Below, in pieces: positions 6,587 to 11,929 of a stretch of DNA of 13,204 bases (its first letter is position 1; every line of letters starts with the position of its first letter). This DNA is from Candidatus Tepidiaquacellales bacterium UBA6667. Its GTDB lineage: Bacteria > Bacteroidota > Ignavibacteria > Tepidaquicellales > Tepidaquicellaceae. The stretch spans positions 1 to 13,204 of the forward strand of contig DKKL01000008.1 of assembly GCA_002455255.1 (NCBI GenBank). The letters run 5' to 3'. Below the pieces are notes generated by a model. The model had not been told where the DNA came from. It made no database searches and saw nothing but the letters and a program-made list of their open reading frames with translations. Both the position numbers and the translations under genes were made by a program.

Positions 6587-8104
6587 ATGCGGAAGAGTAA
6601 AACAAAATTATCATTAAAGCAGCAGCTGTTGCTCAAGAGAAAAAATCTTGAGTATAAAAAAAGATTAAAAGCAGCTGATGGAAGAGAACTGACAAATTAT
6701 GAATCTATCAGAACAATTATTCCTTTCTTTGAAAGTCTTCCACCCGGGAAACAGGAACGATGGTTAAATTCCTTTGCTCCGGTTAAATTTCTCATTGGTG
6801 GATTTAGATCCGGAAAGACTGAAACTTTTTCAGTATGGTCGATATATCTTTCAAAAGTAAATGCACCATTACCGGGTTTGATAATTTCACCGACAGCTAC
6901 AAATGCACAAATGGTAGTTATACAAAAATTTGTCGAAATTTCAGATAAAGCTGGATTGAGATATGAATATTATCCAAGTAAGTATGCAGGTGTATTTGAA
7001 TTTAAAATATTTTTTGGAACAAATAAAAATGAAATTGGAATAATTTATTGTTCAAGTGCTGAGGCAATTAAATCATGGATTGGAATGACAGTAGCATTTG
7101 GTGGAATGGATGAACCTTTCCTGATGGATGAAGATGTTAGTAATAAATTATTATCAAGAGTATCAGCTCCTGGAACAAAATTATTTTCATTTTACGGAAG
7201 TGGTACTCCTGAACCGGATAAACAAAACTGGGGTATTGATATTATTGAAAAAATGGAAGAAGATACAGCTGACAGATTTATAACTCGAATTTCTGCAAGA
7301 GATAATAAATTTTTACCTGCTACTTATATTCCGACAATGGAAAAGAAACTTGACTCTGACCAAATCAGAAATTACATAGACGGAATTGCTACTGTTAGGA
7401 AAGGCGATAAGGTTTACTACAAATATGATGAATCCGTTAATTTGTTTCCTGCAGATAAATTTGAGATTAATAAAAATCAATCTCAGCAAGTCTTGGTAGT
7501 TTATGATTTTAACGTTAATCCGATGACTGCGATAGAGTTAAACATTCGAGAAAAAACATTATATATAACTGAAGACTATAAATTATCCAGTTCTAATACA
7601 TGGGAACTGACGGAAGTAATTATTAACCGTTTAAAATTAAAATATGATGTTAATAATATTCATTTGACTATAACCGGTGATAGAACTTCATTAAAGCAGA
7701 ATACACTTTCAGATGCTTATTATAATCCTATCTATAATGATTATCAGATTATTCAAAATTTATTTAACAAAGCCGGCATAAAATATTCTATGTTTCTCCC
7801 TGAAAGGAATCCGGATGTGAGAGACAGAACACTTTGGGTGAATAATTTATTAGAAAAAAAATATTTGATGGTTCTCTCGAATTGTATTCATGTTCGGGAA
7901 GATTTAAAATTTGTAGTTTCCAAAAAAGGAGTTGAAGGGTTTAGGAAAGATAAAACTAAAAATGCGGAACGAACTCACTTATCTGATTGTGTGGATTATG
8001 CTTGTTGGTTTGTGAGGAATCTGGGAATTTACGGTGATGAAAGTGATGAGTGCGGAATTTATAAACAGGAATTGAGTTACTTGGATCCAAGGCGGAGCTG
8101 GTAA
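6587..8104 (+). CDS. Large terminase subunit (TerL), packaging ATPase-nuclease
   Basis: This 505-residue protein powers DNA packaging and cuts the DNA. The ATPase domain shows the Walker A motif GGFRSGKT (71-78) and a Walker B strand ending in MDE (Asp175, catalytic Glu176). The RNase H-like nuclease domain shows Asp307 in VVYDFNVNP, Asp365 in TGDRTS and Asp467/Asp470 in HLSDCVDYA, giving the acidic metal-binding set. The length is typical. Mu-type phages use it to package integrated copies with flanking host DNA. It is the last gene of the late operon; 15 bases later a minus-strand gene ends, so the two operons converge. In Mu the terminase genes precede the portal; here they follow F and G. 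Confidence 0.92.
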   Translation: MRKSKTKLSLKQQLLLKRKNLEYKKRLKAADGRELTNYESIRTIIPFFESLPPGKQERWLNSFAPVKFLIGGFRSGKTETFSVWSIYLSKVNAPLPGLIISPTATNAQMVVIQKFVEISDKAGLRYEYYPSKYAGVFEFKIFFGTNKNEIGIIYCSSAEAIKSWIGMTVAFGGMDEPFLMDEDVSNKLLSRVSAPGTKLFSFYGSGTPEPDKQNWGIDIIEKMEEDTADRFITRISARDNKFLPATYIPTMEKKLDSDQIRNYIDGIATVRKGDKVYYKYDESVNLFPADKFEINKNQSQQVLVVYDFNVNPMTAIELNIREKTLYITEDYKLSSSNTWELTEVIINRLKLKYDVNNIHLTITGDRTSLKQNTLSDAYYNPIYNDYQIIQNLFNKAGIKYSMFLPERNPDVRDRTLWVNNLLEKKYLMVLSNCIHVREDLKFVVSKKGVEGFRKDKTKNAERTHLSDCVDYACWFVRNLGIYGDESDECGIYKQELSYLDPRRSW

Positions 8105-8119
8105 AGTTTAAAATATATA

Positions 8120-8716
8120 TTATTCATCTTTTGGACTTTCACCGGATGGTTCCGGTTGTTTGTCAACATCTTTAAAAAAACCTTCAGGTATTGGTGAGGT
8201 TTTTACTAATTCAGTATCTCTGTATAGTACTAAGTATAAATGTGTTATATTTCTAAGTTTATAAAACAATATAACAATTAAGAAATAAAATACTGCAATA
8301 ATTAAGATTGTGTTAATTAATTCAACTTTGATTACATTCAAAAACAAATATACTATTAAATTGAAAATAAGTAAGAGAATTTCAAGAATAAGATTAAATA
8401 TAAAATCTATTAATAATGTTTGATGAAGATTAATTTTAACACCTCTAACTGATTTTTTTTGATAGTGTTTTTTTAATTCCTGAAAGTTCTTATTGTCTGA
8501 AGCTAAGATGGCGATTATAGCAATTGTAAATCCAATAAAGATAGATAATGTATCAATAATTATTGACACAAAATCTTTTAAATCAACGCAAACATTGTAA
8601 TAAAATAAAATGCTAAATAGAATTGCAGATAACAGTAATGGGAAAAGCCAAATCTTCCAAATCCCGTCTTTTAATGAAATTCTAAAATAATGTTTAATAC
8701 CATAGAAGATATTCAT
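8120..8716 (-). CDS. Four-helix membrane protein, RexB-like by context
   Basis: I do not recognise a family. The 198-residue protein has four strongly hydrophobic segments: about 22-41, 49-73, 100-129 and 132-153. A basic loop (KKHYQKK, 82-88) sits between the second and third, and a hydrophilic Pro/Glu-rich C-tail follows. This predicts an inner-membrane protein with both ends in the cytoplasm. Its start overlaps the stop of the 305-residue gene upstream (8713-8716), so both are made together. A soluble protein followed by a four-helix membrane protein on the lysogenic strand of a phage matches the layout of lambda RexA/RexB, in which RexB is a four-helix channel that depolarises the cell on superinfection. 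That role is an inference by analogy. It ends 15 bases from the terminase stop. Confidence 0.6.
   Translation of the reverse strand: MNIFYGIKHYFRISLKDGIWKIWLFPLLLSAILFSILFYYNVCVDLKDFVSIIIDTLSIFIGFTIAIIAILASDNKNFQELKKHYQKKSVRGVKINLHQTLLIDFIFNLILEILLLIFNLIVYLFLNVIKVELINTILIIAVFYFLIVILFYKLRNITHLYLVLYRDTELVKTSPIPEGFFKDVDKQPEPSGESPKDE
8141..8160 (+). terminator. Possible terminator for the late operon
   Basis: ACCGGA-TGGT-TCCGGT (8141-8156) is a perfect 6-bp stem with a 4-base loop, followed by TGTTTG on the plus strand. It is the first GC-rich hairpin after the large terminase stop, 37 bases away, but it lies inside the 3' end of the converging membrane-protein gene, where it encodes PEPSG. The T-run is imperfect, so it is only a candidate. 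Confidence 0.35.
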
Positions 8717-9630
8717 TCCCTGTTATTACTCCCGTTTATTAAATATAACATATATTTGAAAGCTTTATCAGTTATTAAATTATCCTGATCATTTGGTTCA
8801 TACTCTAAATAATATTTTTTGTGAAAATTCTCAGTGTTAATAATTTGTTTTCCTCCTTCATCATCATTACCAATGACTTTTAAACTGTGAAAATATTGAT
8901 CTGTTTTTACATCGGAATAAATTTTCTTTATTGCTTTTTTAAAGTCTCTTCCCTTTCCTCTTTTTGCTTTAAGACCTAATGTGATTTCACCGTTTATTAT
9001 TTGATTTTCATTTGAGAACTTATAAAAAGAATCTTCAATTACATTTCCATCTACAGACATATATAACTTAGTCGCCTTACTCAATTTATCAAGTTCAAAT
9101 AAAAAATTATCGGTAACTGTCGGATCAAAACAAAAAGTAATATCATTAGGATCTATTGTATTCTCATAATTAATTATATATTTTTTAAGATGATCCTGAA
9201 AATAATTTCTAACTCTTGTATAACTCAAAATGTTTCTTCTATTTTCCAAAACTGCTTGAGCATAATCATTATTGGGTTTAAATCTTATTAATAAATGAAT
9301 TATATATTTATCAAATTCATTCATTGCTTTAGGATTATGTCTATCTGTCAAATTTTCTTTTTCAGTTAGTGGAGGAACAATTCCATATTCTCCTGAAATA
9401 AATCTTATAAAGTAATCTTTATTATTGGAATTCATTTGGTCAATAGCAGTTATTCTTGAAAATGAGTCAGATTTTCTTTCAACTTTATCCAGTTGTTCAA
9501 AATATTCGAGAAATCTTTTAAAAATATTTATGTCATATAATTCAGGTTTCTTTTCCGAATCTAAGTTTGTATTACTTTGAATTGTAATTCTGTAAGTGTT
9601 AAAAATTCGACTTTTTAAATTTTTTTTCAT
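8713..9630 (-). CDS. Soluble 305-residue protein, candidate sensor of a RexAB-like exclusion pair
   Basis: No family is firmly recognised. The protein has no signal or membrane segment. Residues 1-45 hold a strand-helix start (RIFNTYRITIQ, then FKRFLEYFEQLDKV). The middle has DYFIRFISG (72-80) and a helix DYAQAVLENRRN with FQDHLKKYI (122-152). The C-terminal part has a basic stretch KAKRGKGRDFKKAIKKI (221-237) followed by SLKVIGNDDEGG (249-260). That last order, basic helix then a strand with D-x-E/G residues, resembles by eye the C-terminal region of lambda RexA, a DNA-binding protein of 279 residues. The match is weak and from memory. It overlaps the membrane-protein gene by 4 bases (ATGA) and starts 18 bases after the lipoprotein stop. 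Confidence 0.55.
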   Translation of the reverse strand: MKKNLKSRIFNTYRITIQSNTNLDSEKKPELYDINIFKRFLEYFEQLDKVERKSDSFSRITAIDQMNSNNKDYFIRFISGEYGIVPPLTEKENLTDRHNPKAMNEFDKYIIHLLIRFKPNNDYAQAVLENRRNILSYTRVRNYFQDHLKKYIINYENTIDPNDITFCFDPTVTDNFLFELDKLSKATKLYMSVDGNVIEDSFYKFSNENQIINGEITLGLKAKRGKGRDFKKAIKKIYSDVKTDQYFHSLKVIGNDDEGGKQIINTENFHKKYYLEYEPNDQDNLITDKAFKYMLYLINGSNNRE

Positions 9631-9648
9631 TTTGTTTGTTTTTATTTT

Positions 9649-9927
9649 TTAATATCCGTTTAAGTAGTTTATTTCATTTATTAAATCATTGTTCTCATCA
9701 GTGAGTTCTTCGACTTCTGATTCAAGTTCTAAAATCCGCAGTTCGAGTGAATTTATTTCATCTTCCATATCCTGATTTTCAGTTTGTAACCTGTCATTTT
9801 CACTCTCTAAGTTCATAATTCTCTCTTCATCTGACAATTCAACCCTTGGCTTTGGTTCGTTTGTTTTATCTTCAGGAGTATTACAGGAAAGTGAAATAAA
9901 TAATAATGTTATAAATAAAATTTTCAT
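9649..9927 (-). CDS. Small coiled-coil lipoprotein
   Basis: This 92-residue protein starts with a lipoprotein signal: hydrophobic residues 3-13, then S-L-S-Cys15. The position -3 residue (Ser) is not ideal, but such loose lipoboxes occur in Bacteroidota. Acidic residues follow at +5/+6 (NTPED), which could act as a Bacteroidota surface-export signal; this is an inference. Residues 35-88 form a continuous acidic heptad-repeat coiled coil rich in Leu, Glu and Asn, as in Lpp-like or spanin-like proteins. It lies 18 bases before the 305-residue gene in the same operon. The role is unknown. Superinfection exclusion at the envelope is possible; a spanin role is less likely, because it sits on the lysogenic strand. 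Confidence 0.7.
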   Translation of the reverse strand: MKILFITLLFISLSCNTPEDKTNEPKPRVELSDEERIMNLESENDRLQTENQDMEDEINSLELRILELESEVEELTDENNDLINEINYLNGY

Positions 9928-9946
9928 ATTAATTGAATTTAATTGA

Positions 9947-10198
9947 TTACCAGTTGGAATATTTTACATGCGATTGATTAATAACCAGTTGACAATTCCT
10001 GCATGATGTTGTTTTTTCCCAAGAAGAATTTAATGTTAATCCGATTAATGATAAACCGCATGTAAAAATGGTAAGGCAGATAAATAAAATCCCAAGTGAT
10101 GAAATCTTTTTCTTTACGACAGGATAATCAATGTAATAACAAAAAGGACATCTTATCTGCCCAGGTAAAATTTGGTTATTGTAGTATTCCGAATTCAT
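9947..10198 (-). CDS. LITAF-like zinc-ribbon membrane-anchored protein
   Basis: In this 83-residue protein two Cys pairs, CPFC (17-20) and CRNC (66-69), flank one hydrophobic segment (about 32-56, including ILFICLTIFTCGLSLIGL). This split zinc knuckle around a membrane-inserted hairpin is the architecture of the LITAF domain, whose members sit on the cytoplasmic face of membranes. Bacterial and phage versions are known but their function is not. It starts 9 bases after the Cys-rich secreted protein gene and ends 19 bases before the lipoprotein gene, so it is part of the same operon. Confidence 0.65.
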   Translation of the reverse strand: MNSEYYNNQILPGQIRCPFCYYIDYPVVKKKISSLGILFICLTIFTCGLSLIGLTLNSSWEKTTSCRNCQLVINQSHVKYSNW

Positions 10199-10207
10199 TA
10201 AAAAATA

Positions 10208-10450
10208 TTATCCACCGCATTTTTTACACGCTGTGCCGACGGCTTCTTCGGAACAATAACCTTTTGAACTTTTATACCAACGACATTTTTTATTGTGTCG
10301 TTTTCCGGACGATGATGTAATCCAATATTTACAATCATCTTTTGTGACTGTTACTTCAGTCTCAGTTTTGCTGTTGATATTTGTATCGGCGCTTACAGGA
10401 AGATAAGAAATGGCGACAAACAATATCAGTGAAAGAATGATTTTTTTCAT
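10208..10450 (-). CDS. Small secreted Cys-rich protein
   Basis: This 80-residue protein has a signal peptide (residues 1-21, cleavage after VSA) and a short acidic/Thr linker. A compact domain follows with Cys40, His52, Cys56, Cys66, Cys75 and Cys78, in the order YW-SSG-RHN-C-WY-C-G-AC-CGG. I recognise this as a recurrent small bacterial domain, seen alone or at the end of secreted proteins, probably stabilised by metal or disulfides; its role is unknown. An excellent ribosome binding site AAAGGAG (complement of 10456-10462) lies 5 bases before the ATG, unlike most genes here. It is probably the first gene of a five-gene minus-strand operon. Confidence 0.7.
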   Translation of the reverse strand: MKKIILSLILFVAISYLPVSADTNINSKTETEVTVTKDDCKYWITSSSGKRHNKKCRWYKSSKGYCSEEAVGTACKKCGG

Positions 10451-10455
10451 TTTTT

Positions 10456-10462
10456 CTCCTTT
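10456..10462 (-). promoter_or_regulatory. Strong ribosome binding site before the Cys-rich protein
   Basis: AAAGGAG on the minus strand sits 5 bases ahead of the ATG at 10450. Most other genes in the window lack any such sequence, so this gene is probably translated well and independently of the lipoprotein gene 55 bases upstream. Confidence 0.6.
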
Positions 10463-10505
10463 GTTTTGTTGTTTGTTGTGTATTGCTAATATAGTAATAC
10501 AAAAT

Positions 10506-10955
10506 TTATTTTAAATCGTACTTTTGATTTTTTACTTCATCTTTTAGTAATAGTGAAGATTCTATTTTCAAAATATGTGTTAATTTTTCAACATTATTGA
10601 AATAATTAAGTTTGATTACATTTTCGGCTATTCCGGAAACTAATTCATCAGACCAATCTATTTTTTTTATACTTTCCAAATCATTAATGTCTTGTGAAAT
10701 ACCTTCTAATAGAATAATTTTAATTGTGTCTGATAATGGGTAATCCTTAAAAGTATTTAATTCTCGTGTGGAAATAAGCAAGTCTTCATATTGTTTTTTT
10801 AAATATGAATGTTTTTCAACTTCAAACTTACTATCATTTAGTAATTCACGATGTCTCTGAATTTCTCTAACCTGTTGTATAAAATGATATTTATTGTTTG
10901 AGCTTGAACAGGAAACCAAAATAATTGCAAAAAAAATAAAAATTGATTTTTTCAT
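10506..10955 (-). CDS. Helical lipoprotein of unknown function
   Basis: This 149-residue protein has a signal peptide ending in a good lipobox, LVS-Cys16, followed by a Ser/Asn linker (SSSNNK). The mature part (residues 22-149) is predicted helical, with charged heptad-like stretches (FIQQVREIQRHRELL, 25-39), and ends without a further domain that I can name. It lies between the repressor gene (57-base gap) and the Cys-rich protein (55-base gap). It may be read from the repressor transcript or its own promoter. An envelope role such as superinfection exclusion fits the place, but nothing in the sequence proves it. Confidence 0.65.
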   Translation of the reverse strand: MKKSIFIFFAIILVSCSSSNNKYHFIQQVREIQRHRELLNDSKFEVEKHSYLKKQYEDLLISTRELNTFKDYPLSDTIKIILLEGISQDINDLESIKKIDWSDELVSGIAENVIKLNYFNNVEKLTHILKIESSLLLKDEVKNQKYDLK

Positions 10956-11012
10956 GGAACTTATACCTTTCGACTTAAGTATTATTTTTTAAATTAAAAT
11001 ATCGCTATGAAT

Positions 11013-11306
11013 TTATTTTAGAATTTTTTCATTTCTTTGATACTTATATAGATCACTTGGTTCATACATATACTTATCACCAATGCCACAGATAAGCCAA
11101 TTTAAATTAATTTCAAATATTTTTTGTATTGCATAATAAAAATATGAAGATGGTAAGACTTCTCCCATTTCATATTTTCTTATGTTAGAATGCTCAAAAT
11201 TAATACCTGAAAATGAAAGTTCTCTCGCAAACTGCGAATAATTTAAATTATTATCAGTTCGAACCTCCCTAATTCTTTCTCCTACATTTAAATCTATCTT
11301 ACCCAT
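11013..11306 (-). CDS. XRE-family repressor, candidate lysogeny regulator
   Basis: In this 97-residue protein residues 9-60 form an XRE helix-turn-helix domain (ERIREVRTDNNLNYSQFARELSF, recognition helix near INFEHSNIRKYEMGE). After it comes the segment NLNWLICGIGDKY (about 73-85), a common end of phage repressor DNA-binding domains. There is no peptidase-like induction domain, so SOS cleavage is not expected from this protein alone. It is divergent from two small HTH genes, with two palindromic operators in between. The upstream half-site TTACCCA overlaps its own start codon (11299-11305), suggesting autoregulation. The position matches Mu c. Confidence 0.8.
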   Translation of the reverse strand: MGKIDLNVGERIREVRTDNNLNYSQFARELSFSGINFEHSNIRKYEMGEVLPSSYFYYAIQKIFEINLNWLICGIGDKYMYEPSDLYKYQRNEKILK

Positions 11307-11312
11307 AAAGAG

Positions 11313-11328
11313 CGGGTAAATTTACCCA
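11313..11328. promoter_or_regulatory. Operator 1, palindrome in the repressor promoter
   Basis: GGGTAAATTTACCC (11314-11327) is a perfect 14-bp palindrome flanked by C and A, fitting TGGGTAA-N2-TTACCCA. It covers the likely -7/-10 box of the repressor gene promoter on the minus strand, so binding there should block repressor transcription. Its centre is 36 bp from operator 2. Confidence 0.7.
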
Positions 11329-11346
11329 TAATATTTATATTGACAA
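11317..11346 (-). promoter_or_regulatory. Repressor promoter (minus strand), shares the -33 region
   Basis: Read on the minus strand, TTGTCA (11346-11341) is followed after 19 bases from its TTG by TAAATTTA (11324-11317), matching TAnnTTTG at five of six fixed positions. It overlaps the plus-strand TTGACA almost exactly. Transcription would start within a few bases of the repressor ATG at 11306, so the mRNA may be leaderless or nearly so, as for lambda cI from PRM. Confidence 0.45.
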
Positions 11347-11370
11347 GTTGGGTAATTTTACCCATTTTTG
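11340..11370 (+). promoter_or_regulatory. Early promoter (plus strand), Bacteroidota-like
   Basis: TTGACA at 11340-11345 and CATTTTTG at 11363-11370 fit the Bacteroidota pattern TTG-N20-TAnnTTTG at five of the six fixed positions of the second box. Transcription would begin shortly after 11370. This rules out the TTG at 11368 as a start codon and supports ATG 11395 for the first HTH gene. Confidence 0.5.
11349..11364. promoter_or_regulatory. Operator 2, palindrome in the early promoter
   Basis: TGGGTAATTTTACCCA has perfect 7-bp arms around TT. It covers the spacer and the start of the -7/-10 box of the plus-strand promoter for the HTH genes and transposase. Together with operator 1 it is the natural target of the repressor or of the Cro/Ner-like proteins. 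Confidence 0.7.
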
Positions 11371-11394
11371 AAAAGATTAATTTTCAATAATATA

Positions 11395-11607
11395 ATGAAC
11401 TCAATAAATAAAATAAAAGAACAAATTACTGCTAAAAAAAATGTTGCTATGCAAAAATACTCTCAAAAAGGATTAGCAAATAAATTAGGAATTTCCGAAA
11501 GTCAGTTGTCTAATATACTTGCCGGGAGGAGAAAAGCTTCAAATGATATGATTAAGAAAATTGAAAGTATTTTAAATATAGATTTTTATAAAATTGGAAA
11601 AAATTAA
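11395..11607 (+). CDS. Cro/Ner-like XRE regulator
   Basis: This 70-residue HTH protein has the core QKGLANKLGISESQLSNILAGRRKAS (about 28-53), where GISESQLSNILAGRR is the recognition half, and ends soon after the last helix, as Cro and Ner proteins do. An upstream in-frame TTG at 11368 overlaps the promoter box, so I choose ATG 11395. It is the first gene of the plus-strand early operon, divergent from the repressor, and is expected to shut off the repressor promoter or tune its own. Its assignment as Ner is by position and size. Confidence 0.7.
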   Translation: MNSINKIKEQITAKKNVAMQKYSQKGLANKLGISESQLSNILAGRRKASNDMIKKIESILNIDFYKIGKN

Positions 11608-11623
11608 AAGCAGAATAATTAGA

Positions 11624-11929
11624 ATGGATAAAATATTAGATAAAAAAATATCTGATAAAATAATAAAAGTTTTAAAGCAAAAAGGATTAAATCAGACTTT
11701 TCTTTCAACACTGCTTGGGATTAGACCATCGAGTGTAAGTGATATTATTAATGGAAAGTCACCGTGGAGATTAAAACACATAGTGAAAGTATCTATGGCT
11801 TTCAGAATTCCATTAGACATATTGATATATGGAAAGTTTAAACTTTACTCTTACTCCAATAATTCTATTATAGAAGAGGCAAATGAAAATTATAATAATT
11901 TAATTTCTAAATCAAAAAAGAATGATTGA
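11624..11929 (+). CDS. Second XRE-type DNA-binding regulator
   Basis: In this 101-residue protein residues 20-55 are an XRE helix-turn-helix (GLNQTFLSTLLGIRPSSVSDIINGKSPW has the typical order; the recognition helix is near SVSDIINGK), followed by a RIPLDILIYG end. A hydrophilic tail of about 30 residues follows. ATG 11624 is preferred over the in-frame TTG at 11594, which would overlap the preceding gene. Its 3' end overlaps the transposase start by 8 bases, so it is co-translated with the transposase and may control it. Confidence 0.65.
   Translation: MDKILDKKISDKIIKVLKQKGLNQTFLSTLLGIRPSSVSDIINGKSPWRLKHIVKVSMAFRIPLDILIYGKFKLYSYSNNSIIEEANENYNNLISKSKKND

Noticed and set aside
8105..8119. A phage-host junction between the terminase and the accessory block
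   Set aside because: Only 15 bases separate the two converging genes, with no repeat or host-like sequence; the phage DNA appears continuous here.
8120..9630. Kiwa (KwaA/KwaB) defence system
   Set aside because: A four-helix membrane protein plus a protein of about 300 residues fits in size, but the gene order is reversed and I see no DUF4868 pattern in the 305-residue protein; it was kept only as a comparison to test.
11368..11394. TTG 11368 as start of the first plus-strand HTH gene, and TTG 11594 for the second
   Set aside because: The first falls inside the likely promoter box, the second inside the previous gene; the ATGs at 11395 and 11624 give complete HTH domains.
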